DNA of 61,056 nucleotides from Spirochaetaceae bacterium (GCA_007693325.1 REDW01000115.1:1-61056); one strand, 5' to 3'. Shown: positions 8,619 to 18,151, counted from the first letter of the stretch. Program-made: numbers and translations. Notes: a model not told the origin generated them from the letters alone.

Positions 8619-9908
8619 ATGAAACGCAATTTTCTTGTTTTGTTGCTGCCGGCGCTGCTGATCATTGCCGCGGTGACGCTATTTGCCGGCGGTGGCCGCG
8701 AGCAGGCCGGCGAAAATGACTCGCAGCAGGACGCTCTCTCCGCTGCGCCCGGTGAACGGGCACAACAGGAGATGCGGCGGTTGGCTACCATCGGTGCCGA
8801 GTTGCGCACCGACGGCGGTACCTATGTGCCGCTGGAGCTGCCGCCGGAGTTGCAGGATCAGCCGCCACCGAGTGGAGCCGCTCAGTTCAGCACTGACTTC
8901 TCGCGCGCGCTGATATCGTATCGCGAGGTGGTTGCCGGCGGTCCGCCCAAGGACGGTATACCGGCAATCGACAACCCGCAGTTTGTCTCGATGTCCGAGG
9001 CGCAGCGGTGGATGCGTGGTGATGAGGCGGTGCTGGCTGTGACAGTGAATAACACGACGCGGATCTACCCGTTACAGATTCTGATGTGGCACGAGATTGT
9101 CAACGATGAGGTGGGTGGGAAACCGCTGGCGGTGACCTACTGTCCGTTGTGTAATACCGGTGTTGTTTTCGAGCGCACGTTTGACGATCAGCTGCTCGAT
9201 TTTGGTGTTTCGGGACGGCTGATCTATTCCAACATGATCATGTACGACAGGCAGACCGAAACGTGGTGGATACAGGCCACCGGCCGCGGTGTAGCCGGCC
9301 GCTACGCCGGGCAACAGCTGGCGTTCGTCCCGTCGATGCTGATTTCGTGGAGCGAAGCAGAAGCCGGCTTCGCGGACGCCGAGGTGCTCTCGTTTGAGAC
9401 CGGCTACCGCCGGGACTACGGACGCAACCCCTACGTGGGCTACGACAGTTCAACAAGCCCGTTTCTCTATCGCGGGCCGGATGTTGTAGCCGCAGACAGC
9501 GAGAATCCGATGACGCGAGTTCTGTCGGTGTATCACGGTGATGCCGTTGCCGCCGTGGGTTTCCCCGAACTGGAGGCCCAGCGGGTTATCGAGCGTGAAC
9601 TCGACGGCACGCCGGTGGTGGTATTCTGGGCACCGGGAACAGCCAGCGCGCTGGACGACGGTTGGGTTGCCGGTGGGCGAGACGTTGGTACCGCCAACGC
9701 GTTCTATCCCGAGGTCAACGGCCGTTCACTGACCTTTACCGTCGAGGCCGGGCAGATTATCGATCAACAGACCGCGAGCGTGTGGAACGAAGCCGGGCGC
9801 GCAATTGAAGGAGATCTGGCAGGGAGCCGCCTGGAGCCGGCACTGTCGATACACCACTTTCTGTTCTCGTGGCGGGCGTTTCACCCGGCGTCATCAGAGA
9901 CAAACTGA
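8619..9908 (+). CDS. DUF3179 domain protein, exported
   Basis: The 429-residue protein starts at an ATG behind a strong GAGGAGGA site and has an N-terminal signal peptide (LLLPALLIIAAVTLFAGGG) with no lipobox cysteine. The rest matches the DUF3179 pattern: DGIPAIDNPQF, a WHEIVND segment, the signature CPLCNTGVVFER with its CxxC-type cysteine pair, SGRLIYSNMIMYDR and TWWIQATG. The function of this family is not established. The two cysteines could bind metal or form a disulfide in the periplasm; that is inference. The 3' end overlaps the convergent acyltransferase gene by 28 bases. Confidence 0.8.
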   Translation: MKRNFLVLLLPALLIIAAVTLFAGGGREQAGENDSQQDALSAAPGERAQQEMRRLATIGAELRTDGGTYVPLELPPELQDQPPPSGAAQFSTDFSRALISYREVVAGGPPKDGIPAIDNPQFVSMSEAQRWMRGDEAVLAVTVNNTTRIYPLQILMWHEIVNDEVGGKPLAVTYCPLCNTGVVFERTFDDQLLDFGVSGRLIYSNMIMYDRQTETWWIQATGRGVAGRYAGQQLAFVPSMLISWSEAEAGFADAEVLSFETGYRRDYGRNPYVGYDSSTSPFLYRGPDVVAADSENPMTRVLSVYHGDAVAAVGFPELEAQRVIERELDGTPVVVFWAPGTASALDDGWVAGGRDVGTANAFYPEVNGRSLTFTVEAGQIIDQQTASVWNEAGRAIEGDLAGSRLEPALSIHHFLFSWRAFHPASSETN

Positions 9909-10570
9909 ACGTAGTCGGTGGTCATCTTCGACAGGTCAGCGTAATCGCCGCGCAGCTCGGGCGGCAGCAGAACCGCCAGCTGGTACATCATCTCGTCGAC
10001 CATCTGCCTGCGGTCCGCCGAGGTGATGGAGCCGCCTCCGGGTTTGCGCAGCCGGAACGGCTTACCCACGCGCACGCTGACCGGGGTTCGCTTGAGGCGT
10101 TTCAGGTTTGTCTTGAGATCGAGCAATCCCCAGTGAACGATCGGAAAGAGAGGCACGTCCTTGCGGGTTGCCAGCAGGGTAGCACCCGGTTGCCCTTTAC
10201 GAAGCTTGCCGGTCTTGCTGCGGGTGCCTTCGGCCGCCATTCCCAGGATGTAGCCTTCATCGAGCGCCCGCATGCACGCGCGCATCGCGTTGCTGTCTAC
10301 GCCGCCGCGCGCGATCGGGATGATGTTCCAGGTATTCATGTACAGGCGCGTGACGGGGTTGTCCCACAGTTCGCGTTTGGCCAGCGCGGTCATTTTGCGC
10401 GGGCGTAAGAACACGTAGTAGAGCGGGCCCTCGATGTTGGTCACGTGGTTGGACAGTAGCAGCGCAGGTCCATCCCACGGGATGGACTTCATTTCTTCGG
10501 CGTCGATTCTGCAGGTCGCATGCAGCAGTAAACGGGTGAAGGCGTTGAGAACGCGTTCCTTGAATTTCAC
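9881..10570 (-). CDS. PlsC-family 1-acyl-sn-glycerol-3-phosphate acyltransferase
   Basis: This enzyme is expected to acylate lysophosphatidic acid in phospholipid synthesis at the inner membrane face. The 229-residue protein has an acyltransferase core beginning with NHVTNIEGP (motif I) and AAEGTRSKTGKLRKGQPG (motif III, EGTRS), followed by PIVHWG. In motif I the usual H-x4-D reads H-x4-E. The GTG start at 10570 has CGGAGG seven bases upstream. The gene lies 88 bases downstream of speB in the same direction, and a possible -10 (TACAAT, complement of 10592-10597) suggests its own promoter. The substrate acyl chain and exact step cannot be told from sequence. Confidence 0.8.
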   Translation of the reverse strand: MKFKERVLNAFTRLLLHATCRIDAEEMKSIPWDGPALLLSNHVTNIEGPLYYVFLRPRKMTALAKRELWDNPVTRLYMNTWNIIPIARGGVDSNAMRACMRALDEGYILGMAAEGTRSKTGKLRKGQPGATLLATRKDVPLFPIVHWGLLDLKTNLKRLKRTPVSVRVGKPFRLRKPGGGSITSADRRQMVDEMMYQLAVLLPPELRGDYADLSKMTTDYVQFVSDDAG

Positions 10571-10658
10571 CGCAGAGCCTCCGTTAGAAGTATTGTATCA
10601 GCCCGGGCGCAGCGCGGGAATTGTTTTCCGCCAAACCTTGAACCGATCAACTAACAGC

Positions 10659-11543
10659 TCACGAAGCGGACCGGCGGGCAATAATCCCCATGACCTGGTA
10701 TACCAGACGGGCGGCGCAGAAGTCATCGGCGTGGCGGCCGTCTATCGGTGCCAGTTCCACCACGTCAAACGCTACAATCCGGTGCCGGCTCGCCAGCGAT
10801 TCAATCAGCGATAGTGTCTGGTACCAACCGAGTCCGCCCGGTTCGGGCGTCCCGGTGGCTGAGATCAGCGACGGATCGAGACCGTCCAGGTCGATAGTCA
10901 GATAGACCCGATCGGGAAACGCGGCAGGAAGCAGAACCTCGCCCACCGAGGATGGAACCAGGTCTACCGCATCCTGGAAGGTGATGCGATCGGGGTGCGC
11001 GCGGCGCATCTCCCGGTCATCCGGCGCGAGGGCGCGCACGCCGAGTGAATGGATGGGCACACCGAGCTCGTGGCACCGCCGCATCACCGAGGCGTGACTA
11101 TAGCGGTCTTTGTGATAGTGATCGCGAAGATCGCCGTGTGCGTCCAGCTGCACCACGCCGAGTTCAGCGGCAGCGGCCGCCGCCTCAACCGCCGCTAGCG
11201 TCAGCGCGTGTTCACCGCCCAGAACCACCGGAATGGCCGCGGCGGCCAGAGTACGCGCGCAGGCGGACTGCACGCGGTCCAGGACGGTTCTGGTGTCCCC
11301 GTCGCAGTCAACAGCGGGCCAGGTATAGATTCCGTGGCGCAGCGGAACATCGATTCCGTCAAACACTTCCAGCTGTTCGCTGGCTTCAAGAATAGCGCCG
11401 GGCCCCCGCGCAGCACCAACGCCGTAGGACACGCTGCGCTCAAAGGGTACCGGAATCACGTGGAACAGGGCCGTAGCGGGATCCGGGGTGGGGTTCTCGC
11501 TGCCCAGGAACTGCAGCGGCCGCCGGCCGCTGTTTGGGCTCAC
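10659..11543 (-). CDS. speB: Agmatinase (arginase/ureohydrolase family)
   Basis: SpeB hydrolyses agmatine to putrescine and urea. The 294-residue protein carries the binuclear manganese site motifs of ureohydrolases: GGEH, LDAHGDLRD and TIDLDGLDP, with the expected spacing, plus a final GGLGW segment. Arginase or formimidoglutamase would be alternative members, but position decides: it is the last gene of a unit with arginine decarboxylase and the carboxyspermidine pathway enzymes, overlapping the decarboxylase gene by four bases. It therefore supplies putrescine to the two enzymes encoded just upstream. Confidence 0.9.
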   Translation of the reverse strand: MSPNSGRRPLQFLGSENPTPDPATALFHVIPVPFERSVSYGVGAARGPGAILEASEQLEVFDGIDVPLRHGIYTWPAVDCDGDTRTVLDRVQSACARTLAAAAIPVVLGGEHALTLAAVEAAAAAAELGVVQLDAHGDLRDHYHKDRYSHASVMRRCHELGVPIHSLGVRALAPDDREMRRAHPDRITFQDAVDLVPSSVGEVLLPAAFPDRVYLTIDLDGLDPSLISATGTPEPGGLGWYQTLSLIESLASRHRIVAFDVVELAPIDGRHADDFCAARLVYQVMGIIARRSAS

Positions 11544-12715
11544 GCGTGTCGCCTCAGGAAATCGTGGTAATCGAAGCGCCGTACCAGCTGTGATTGTCCG
11601 TTGTCCGAGTCATAGATAACCAACGCCGGATGGCGTACTCCGTTGAACATGGTGGTTTTGACGATGGTGTAGTGCGCCATATCGTCAAAGACCAGCCGTT
11701 GGCCGGGCTGAAGCGGCTGCTCAAAGGAGTAATCGCCAATTACGTCGCCGGCCAGGCAGGTCAGGCCCCCGAGCCGGTAGGTGTGACTCAGTACCCCCGG
11801 CGCCGCGGTATTCCATACGTCCGGCCGGTACGGCATCTCGAGGACGTCGGGCATATGCGCGGTTGCCGATGTGTCCAGGATGGCGATAGGAATGCCATTG
11901 TCAATCACGTCGAGCACGCTGCACACCAGTATACCGCAGTGAATTATCGCGGCTTCGCCGGGCTCCAGAAATACTTCAACGCCGTAGTCCGATTGCAGAC
12001 GCTGTATCAGCGTCTGCAGGCGCGCTCGATCGTAGTCGGCACGGCTGATGTGGTGCCCCCCGCCGAGGTTGAGCCACTGCATCCGATCGAGGTAACTGCC
12101 GAACTTCTGCAGGAATGCCTCTACGGTGCGCTCGAGCGCGTCGACGTTCTGTTCGCAGAGCGTGTGGAAGTGCAATCCGCTCAGACCGTCGAGCTCGTCT
12201 GCTTCGAACGCCGCCTGCGTGACACCGAGACGCGAGTAGGGTGCGCAGGGATCGTACAAGGCCACTTCGGCTTCCGAATGCTCGGGGTTGATGCGCATTC
12301 CAAATCGCAGCGGCCGCTCGGCGGGCCGGGCCGCAGCGGCCGCACGGGCGCGCCGGCGCAGGCGCTTCCATTGGCTGAAAGAGTTGAAAACCACGTGGTC
12401 CGAAAGGTCTAGAATCTGGTCGAACTCGTCATCCCTGAACGCCGGCGCGTAGGTGTGAACCTGGCCGCCGAAGTGATCACGGCCGAGTTGAGCTTCCCAC
12501 AGCCCGCTGGCGCAGACACCGGCGAGCGGTGGGCAGATCTGTTCGGCCAGCGCCGGCATGGCAAACGCCTTGAGCGCCATCAGTACGGTGGCTCCGCTGT
12601 CGCGTTGTACCTGCTCCAGCAGCGCTACATTGCGGCGCACCGCTGCAGCGTCGATCACGAACGCTGGCGACGGGACATCCTGGGGATCAAAATTTACAAA
12701 AACGTCTCGGTCCAT
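11540..12715 (-). CDS. nspC: Carboxynorspermidine/carboxyspermidine decarboxylase
   Basis: This PLP enzyme removes CO2 from carboxyspermidine to give spermidine, the last step of the S-adenosylmethionine-independent route. It is a fold-III decarboxylase with the PLP lysine in MALKAFA, CASGLWEAQLG, and the glycine loop NLGGGHHIS. I chose the ATG at 12715 because it gives the usual family start (VPSPAFVIDAAAVRRN follows) and length of 391; the frame stays open upstream inside the neighbouring gene. It overlaps the dehydrogenase gene by 22 bases and speB by four. Confidence 0.92.
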   Translation of the reverse strand: MDRDVFVNFDPQDVPSPAFVIDAAAVRRNVALLEQVQRDSGATVLMALKAFAMPALAEQICPPLAGVCASGLWEAQLGRDHFGGQVHTYAPAFRDDEFDQILDLSDHVVFNSFSQWKRLRRRARAAAAARPAERPLRFGMRINPEHSEAEVALYDPCAPYSRLGVTQAAFEADELDGLSGLHFHTLCEQNVDALERTVEAFLQKFGSYLDRMQWLNLGGGHHISRADYDRARLQTLIQRLQSDYGVEVFLEPGEAAIIHCGILVCSVLDVIDNGIPIAILDTSATAHMPDVLEMPYRPDVWNTAAPGVLSHTYRLGGLTCLAGDVIGDYSFEQPLQPGQRLVFDDMAHYTIVKTTMFNGVRHPALVIYDSDNGQSQLVRRFDYHDFLRRHA

Positions 12716-13872
12716 GGTAGTCCGTACTTGTTCAATGCGTCCATAAAGGGATCGGGGTCGAGCTGCTCCATGTTGAAAACACCACTGCCGCGCCACACAC
12801 CGGTCAGCATCATAGTGGCGCCGATCATTGCAGGAACCCCGGTGGTGTACGAAATTGCCTGCGACTGTACCTCACGGTAGGCAGCTTCATGGTCGCAGAT
12901 ATTATAGACGTAGTAGCGCCGTTGTTGCGCATTTTTTTTTCCGTTGATCAGACAGCCGATGCAGGTCTTCCCCTTTGTCAGCGGTCCCAGGCTTGCGGGA
13001 TCGGGCAGCAGTGCTTTGAGAAATTGCAGCGGTACGATGTCGACCCCCTGGAAACGAACCGGATCGATGCGGGTCATACCGACATTCTGCAGTACCTCGA
13101 GGTGCTTGAGGTAGTTGTTCGAGAAAGTCATCCAGAAGCGCGCGCGGCGGATCCCAGGGATGTGCTGCGTGAGCGACTCGAGTTCCTCGTGATACATAAG
13201 GTAGATTCTGCGCGGCCCGATGCCCGCCGGGAAATCAAACTCCTTGCTCACCGAGAGCGGCTCGGTTTCAACCCAGGCTCCGTTCTCGAAGAAGCGTCCT
13301 TTGGCGCTAACCTCGCGGATGTTGATTTCAGGATTGAAGTTGGTAGCAAACGGCTGACCGTGATCGCCGGCATTGCAGTCGATAATGTCGAGTTCTTCGA
13401 TGGTGTCGAAATGGTGTTTGAGCGCGTAGGCGGTGAAGACGTTGGTCACACCGGGATCAAAGCCGCTGCCGAGCAGCGCCATCAGGCCGGCGTCCTTGAA
13501 CCTCTGCTGATATTCCCACTGCCACGAGTACGAAAAGCGCGCCTGGTCGCGTGGTTCGTAGTTGGCGGTGTCCAGATAGTCTACTCCGGTCTGAAGACAG
13601 GCGTCCATGATCGGCAGATCCTGATAGGGCAGGGCAACGTTGATAACCAGCTGCGGTCTGACGCGCTCGATCAGCGTCACCAGTTCCGCCACGTTGTCCG
13701 CGTCTACGCGTGCGGTCTCGATCGGACGTGCGAGCTGCGAGGCTATCCGCTTGCACTTCTCCTCTGTGCGGCTGGCCAGGACTATACGCTCAAACACTTC
13801 GGGCAGCTGCGCGCATTTGTGGGTTACCACCTGACCAACGCCGCCGGCACCGATAATCAGTACATCTGCCAT
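12694..13872 (-). CDS. Carboxynorspermidine/carboxyspermidine dehydrogenase (saccharopine dehydrogenase family)
   Basis: The enzyme condenses a diamine (putrescine here) with aspartate semialdehyde and reduces the Schiff base with NADPH, giving carboxyspermidine. The 392-residue protein opens with a Rossmann fold, VLIIGAGGVGQVV, and continues with the SASP elements DYLDTANYEPRD, LLGSGFDPGVTNVF and NCAGDHG-like NCNAGDHGQPF. The saccharopine dehydrogenase family alone is ambiguous, but the neighbouring NspC-type decarboxylase and SpeA/SpeB make the polyamine role secure. It starts 14 bases after speA and overlaps the decarboxylase gene, so the products are probably made together. Confidence 0.9.
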   Translation of the reverse strand: MADVLIIGAGGVGQVVTHKCAQLPEVFERIVLASRTEEKCKRIASQLARPIETARVDADNVAELVTLIERVRPQLVINVALPYQDLPIMDACLQTGVDYLDTANYEPRDQARFSYSWQWEYQQRFKDAGLMALLGSGFDPGVTNVFTAYALKHHFDTIEELDIIDCNAGDHGQPFATNFNPEINIREVSAKGRFFENGAWVETEPLSVSKEFDFPAGIGPRRIYLMYHEELESLTQHIPGIRRARFWMTFSNNYLKHLEVLQNVGMTRIDPVRFQGVDIVPLQFLKALLPDPASLGPLTKGKTCIGCLINGKKNAQQRRYYVYNICDHEAAYREVQSQAISYTTGVPAMIGATMMLTGVWRGSGVFNMEQLDPDPFMDALNKYGLPWTETFL

Positions 13873-13885
13873 ACACTCTCCCGCT

Positions 13886-15802
13886 TCAGGTCTTGAAATA
13901 GGTGTAGCCGTTGAGACTCTGCTCGTAGGTGTCCAGAATCCGACGTCTCTCGGCTACCGTCAGTTTGCCCGAACGCACCGCGCGTTCAGCCTTCTCACGG
14001 AACATCCGCAGCAGCGTCTTGGGTTCGTAGTTGACTATCGATATGACGTCGGCTATGGAATCACCCTCGGTCTCATTGAGAAAATCGAAACTGCCGTCTT
14101 CGTTGATGCGGATGCTTACCACGTTTGTGTCGCCGAAGAGGTTGTGAAGGTCGCCAAGAGTCTCCTGATAGGCTCCGACCAGGAAAACCCCGAAGTAGTA
14201 ATCCTGGTCGGCGGCAACTTCGTGTACCGCAATGGTACGTCGTACGTCGTGGAAGTCGGCGAAGCGGTCGATCTTCCCGTCCGAGTCGCAGGTGATATCG
14301 GCGATTATCGCTTTGCGCGTGGGTTCCTCGTTCAGCCGGTGAATCGGGATGACCGGAAAAACCTGATCGATTGCCCAGGTGTCGGGCAGGGACTGGAAGA
14401 CGCTAAAATTGCCGTAGTAGATGTCGAACATGGCATCGTCCAGTCCTTCGAGCTCAACCGGCGTCCGTTTGAGCTTGGACTTCAGCGTCAGCACCTGTTT
14501 GAGAATTTCCAGGAAGTAGTTCTCCGCCAGAGCGCGATCGCGCAGGCTGATCTGGCCAAGACGGAAGCGTTCGCGTATCTCCTCGCGATAATAGATAGCA
14601 TCATTGTAGCACTCCTGCACGTTCTTGACGCTCAAGCTGTGCAGCACCTCGTGCATGTTCTGTATCAGTTCGTGCGCGCCGTCCGGCAGCGACTGCGGCA
14701 GCTCCTCAGGCTGCGATCTGGAGATCTCCAGTGTGTTGAACAGCAGTACCGTAGAGTACGCAACGGTGGCGCGCCCGGACTCGGTGATCACGGTAGGATG
14801 CTCGATTCCCTTTTCATCGAGCACGTTCATGATCACCTCGATGACGTCGGCGCAGTACTCGTCTATGGTGTAGTTCATGCTGTGTACAAAGTTGGTCTTG
14901 GATCCGTCGTAGTCCACCGCCAATCCACCGCCGAGGTCGATGTAGCCCATGGGCGCACCCTCTTCTGCCAGTTCGGCGTAGAAGCGTACGGTTTCGTTGA
15001 CCGCGGTTCGAACATCGCGAATGTTGGGAATTTGTGAACCGAGGTGGTAATGCACCAGGCGGATGCAGTCGAGCATACCCGCAGCCTTCAGCAGGTCGAC
15101 CACCTCCACCAGTTGGGTTGTGGTCAGACCAAAAAGGCTGTAATCGCCGCCTGATTCGCTCCAGTGACCACCGGCTCTGGCCGCCAGTTTCAGTCTGAGG
15201 CCGATGTTGGGCCTGATTCCGGTGGCACGCGCGCGCTCGATCAGCAACGGTAGCTCACCCAGCATTTCTACCACAAAGAATACCTTGTAGCCCATGCGGG
15301 TTGCCTGAAGACCCAGGTCAATGAACTCTCGGTCCTTGTATCCGTTGCAGATCAGCGGGCTGTTGGTGTTGGTCAGCATTGCCAGAGCTACGATCAGCTC
15401 GGCCTTGCTGCCGGCTTCCAGCCCGTGGTCGTAGCGCTCACCGAAGCGCGAGATCGCTTCGATGATCTCCTGCTGCTGGTTGACCTTGATCGGGAAAACA
15501 CCCTGGTAGTTTCCGCCATACTTGTAGGACTTGATGACCTTGCGGAAGCTCTCGTTGATACGCTCGATCTGCGCGTCCAGCAGATTCTGGATGCGCAGCA
15601 GAACCGGCAGTCCCAGACCTCGCGCCTCGATTCCCGCCAGGATATCCATCAGGCTTACCGAGACGGCACCTCTGGTGAAGCGCGCGGTCACCGTGGCCTC
15701 GCCTTTTTGATTGAGGTCGAAGTAGCCGCCGCCCCACTCCTTTACTCCGTAGAGGTCGGCGGAATCAGATACTTTCCATTGTCGCAGCAACTCTCGTGGC
15801 AC
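13886..15802 (-). CDS. speA: Biosynthetic arginine decarboxylase
   Basis: SpeA converts arginine to agmatine, the entry to the polyamine pathway encoded by the next three genes. It is a fold-III PLP enzyme of about 638 residues with the early GVKEWGGGYFDLN segment, the PLP lysine in FPIKVNQQ, DLGGGLAVDYDGS, and a C-terminal domain containing CDSDGKIDRF. I prefer the GTG at 15802, which has AGGAG nine bases upstream and gives the usual N-terminus (LLRQWKVSDSADLYG); an in-frame ATG at 15844 would add 14 residues with no clear ribosome site. A DeoR regulator gene ends 68 bases upstream on the same strand. Confidence 0.93.
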   Translation of the reverse strand: MPRELLRQWKVSDSADLYGVKEWGGGYFDLNQKGEATVTARFTRGAVSVSLMDILAGIEARGLGLPVLLRIQNLLDAQIERINESFRKVIKSYKYGGNYQGVFPIKVNQQQEIIEAISRFGERYDHGLEAGSKAELIVALAMLTNTNSPLICNGYKDREFIDLGLQATRMGYKVFFVVEMLGELPLLIERARATGIRPNIGLRLKLAARAGGHWSESGGDYSLFGLTTTQLVEVVDLLKAAGMLDCIRLVHYHLGSQIPNIRDVRTAVNETVRFYAELAEEGAPMGYIDLGGGLAVDYDGSKTNFVHSMNYTIDEYCADVIEVIMNVLDEKGIEHPTVITESGRATVAYSTVLLFNTLEISRSQPEELPQSLPDGAHELIQNMHEVLHSLSVKNVQECYNDAIYYREEIRERFRLGQISLRDRALAENYFLEILKQVLTLKSKLKRTPVELEGLDDAMFDIYYGNFSVFQSLPDTWAIDQVFPVIPIHRLNEEPTRKAIIADITCDSDGKIDRFADFHDVRRTIAVHEVAADQDYYFGVFLVGAYQETLGDLHNLFGDTNVVSIRINEDGSFDFLNETEGDSIADVISIVNYEPKTLLRMFREKAERAVRSGKLTVAERRRILDTYEQSLNGYTYFKT

Positions 15803-15870
15803 CGATGCATTCTCCTGTAGTGTGTGCCTGAATGTACTACACATATGGCTCCGCGAGCAATTGTGGTGCT

Positions 15871-16650
15871 TCAGGTAACCTCGGCGCCCGGAGCAACAAC
15901 CACTCGAGTCATAGCCGAATAGCGGGCGAGGTCAGATTCCGTGATTCCCGATGAGGTTATCCAACCGTCGAACTCATCCAGGCGGGCGTACGCCATATGG
16001 GCCTTGGCATGGATCTTGGTGTGGTCTGCTACCAGGATCTTTTTGTTGGCGCTGGACATCATGATTCTGGTAAGCCGCGCCTCTTCCGGGGTTGGAATCA
16101 TACAGCGTCCTTGCTCATCAACGGCGTCAGCACCGAGAAAGACCCGATCAAAGTGCAGTGTTTCCAGGACATGCTCAATAAGGCTGCCGCGCAGCGAGTA
16201 GTGTTCCTCTGCGTATTCTCCGCCCAGGATGAAGAGCTTGATGCCGGCAAAGCGACTGAACTCCGAAATCATCGCCAGTGAATTGGTGTATATTGTACAA
16301 CCTTCGATCCGGTTGATCTGCATTGCGACGTGGAATGTGGTGGAACCGTCGTTGAGAAGAATTGTCTCACCCGGGCAGATTTCTTTGACCGCTTCCTGGG
16401 CTACAGCCTTTTTCAGCACAAAATTACGCGCCACTTTGCGGTGATACTCGGTTTCCAGTGCAGCCCTGCCCACCGCGAGGCAGCCCCCGTGGGTGCGGAT
16501 GACTGTGTAGTCCTCTGCCAACGCGTCGAGGTCTCTGCGTATCGTCAGATGAGAGACGCCAAACTCAGAGGCGAGGTATTCTACGCGCAGCTCCTTCTGC
16601 ATGGCGCGTAGCAAGTCAAGAATTCGGTTTCTCCGCTCGAGCGGTTTCAT
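15871..16650 (-). CDS. DeoR-family transcriptional regulator
   Basis: The 259-residue protein has the classic DeoR N-terminal winged helix-turn-helix (RRNRILDLL, then VEYLASEFGVSHLTIRRDLDAL) and a C-terminal sensor domain of the sugar-phosphate isomerase type (LNDGSTTFHVA, YTNSLAM, FLGADAVD, VLADHTK-like ILVADHTK). Such regulators usually repress carbohydrate genes and respond to a phosphorylated sugar. Here the next gene on the same strand is speA, 68 bases away, and the divergent gene is an M20 peptidase, so its target is unclear; I see no sugar operon adjacent. Confidence 0.88.
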   Translation of the reverse strand: MKPLERRNRILDLLRAMQKELRVEYLASEFGVSHLTIRRDLDALAEDYTVIRTHGGCLAVGRAALETEYHRKVARNFVLKKAVAQEAVKEICPGETILLNDGSTTFHVAMQINRIEGCTIYTNSLAMISEFSRFAGIKLFILGGEYAEEHYSLRGSLIEHVLETLHFDRVFLGADAVDEQGRCMIPTPEEARLTRIMMSSANKKILVADHTKIHAKAHMAYARLDEFDGWITSSGITESDLARYSAMTRVVVAPGAEVT

Positions 16651-16830
16651 TGCCGGTCCTCATCATGGTTCTGTCTATAGCCGAGAGTGTATTATGACAG
16701 AAAGGCAGGCCTTGTCCTACTCATATTGTGATGATGCCCCTTGTGAAACTGGAATAGATAACGCAAGATAGCGGTGCCTTAGCGGAATGCATAAAGGAAC
16801 GGCCAACAAAAATGAAAGTGGGGGTGCGGC
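16651..16830. other. Divergent intergenic region between DeoR gene and M20 peptidase gene
   Basis: This 180-base region must hold promoters for both flanking genes. On the minus strand AGGACA and CATAAT are 16 bases apart (CATAAT is the complement of 16691-16696) and could drive the DeoR gene. On the plus strand GGGGGTG at 16822-16828 is the likely ribosome site of the peptidase gene. No coding sequence or clear palindrome was found. Confidence 0.35.
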
Positions 16831-18138
16831 ATGCAGTTGACTGAGCAGGTGGACCGATGGATTGAATCGAATCGCGAAGAAATGGTGGAGACACTCTCAA
16901 AGCTGATTCGGATAAAGACCGAGAACCTGCCGCCGGGCGGGGAAGAGAAGCCGGGCCAGGAGTTCCTGTACGATGAGCTTCGCAGAATGGTACCGAAAGC
17001 CAGTCTCGACGTGTTTCAGATCGACGATGTACCGGCAATTCGGGAACATCCGGACTTCTTTGCCACGCTTGATGGTGTAGAGCGCAACTACAACGACAGG
17101 CCGATAGTTAGCGCCTGTCTTCCAGGATCGGGTGGTGGCCGTTCAATGGTGTTTTCCGGCCACATGGACACTATGCCGGCCGCCGGCCAGACATGGTCGG
17201 TATTTGCGGATCCGTTCAGCGGTGAAGTCCGTGACGGCAAGATGTACGGACGAGGTTCCATGGACATGAAAGCCGGCACGCTCAGCGGGTTCTACGCGTT
17301 GAAGTGCCTGCAGGATCTGGGGCTGCAGCTCTCGGGTAACGTGTACGCCGAAAGCGTTGTTGACGAGGAGAACGGCGGCGCCAACGGGACCCTGGCCGCG
17401 CGGCTGCGCTATCCCAAGATCGATTTCGGCATTGTCACCGAACCTACCGACCTCGTAGCGGGCATAGAGACGCTCGGTGGCGCCGACTGGAAGGCTTCGG
17501 TCAGCGTAGAAGGGCCGGGCGGATTTGCCTTTGGCCAGGAGATTCCAAACGCGGCCTACAAACTGGCCCGTTTAGCCACTGCACTGGATCAATACGACAG
17601 ACAGCGGCAGAAGACCGCAGCTATTCCGCAAGCGTATACCAGAGACACGCTGTTACGCATACTGACGTTGCAGCTTTGTGCCGGAGGCTCCACATACCTG
17701 GAGTCAGGTTCGGTGCCGACAAAAGGACACATCTACTTCTGGATGGAAGCGTTCGAGTACATGAAGCAGAACGATGTACGCCGCGATCTGGTGGAATTCA
17801 TGGAGCGGGAGCTGAAGCAATACGCCGAATTCCAGGACTCGCTGCCGGTGTTCGAGCCGGTGACGCGCTTTCTGAACGGCCATCGAACCGATCCAAAACA
17901 TCCGGCGCTTGAGTGCGTGCGGGCCGCGTTTGCTGCTACGGGGCTCGAGTACCGCCCTCGCGGGCTTGACCTTGCGTGCGATGCGTTCATCTTTCAGCGT
18001 GCAGTCCCGCACTGCGACGTTGTAGTAATGGGCCCCAGCGGCGGAAATCCCCACGGTAGCGACGAGTATGTTGAGCTGGATAGTGTTTTCTCGCTGCTGC
18101 GTATTCTGGTCCTGAGTGCGGCCTCCTACTGCCGCTAG
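16831..18138 (+). CDS. M20-family metallopeptidase (ArgE/DapE/succinyl-diaminopimelate desuccinylase type)
   Basis: The 435-residue protein has the M20 zinc-site motifs in order: SGHMDTMPA (metal His and catalytic Asp), GRGSMDMKAG (bridging Asp), VVDEENGG (catalytic Glu and metal ligand), and TEPTDL. The C-terminal third ends with MGPSGGNPHGSDEYVELDS, carrying the last metal His. Family members remove N-acyl groups or cleave dipeptides; the substrate cannot be read from sequence. It is monocistronic, divergent from the DeoR gene and convergent with the ROK gene 13 bases away. Confidence 0.85.
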   Translation: MQLTEQVDRWIESNREEMVETLSKLIRIKTENLPPGGEEKPGQEFLYDELRRMVPKASLDVFQIDDVPAIREHPDFFATLDGVERNYNDRPIVSACLPGSGGGRSMVFSGHMDTMPAAGQTWSVFADPFSGEVRDGKMYGRGSMDMKAGTLSGFYALKCLQDLGLQLSGNVYAESVVDEENGGANGTLAARLRYPKIDFGIVTEPTDLVAGIETLGGADWKASVSVEGPGGFAFGQEIPNAAYKLARLATALDQYDRQRQKTAAIPQAYTRDTLLRILTLQLCAGGSTYLESGSVPTKGHIYFWMEAFEYMKQNDVRRDLVEFMERELKQYAEFQDSLPVFEPVTRFLNGHRTDPKHPALECVRAAFAATGLEYRPRGLDLACDAFIFQRAVPHCDVVVMGPSGGNPHGSDEYVELDSVFSLLRILVLSAASYCR

Positions 18139-18151
18139 TGTGGCCAATCCG

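Noticed and set aside
12889-13896. A 335-codon plus-strand frame opposite the carboxyspermidine dehydrogenase gene
   Set aside because: It is entirely antisense to a well-supported enzyme gene and has no homology that I recognise.
15803-15870. TGTAGT/ACTACA inverted repeat before speA as a DeoR operator
   Set aside because: It has only six matched bases with a long spacer; too weak to list as a site.
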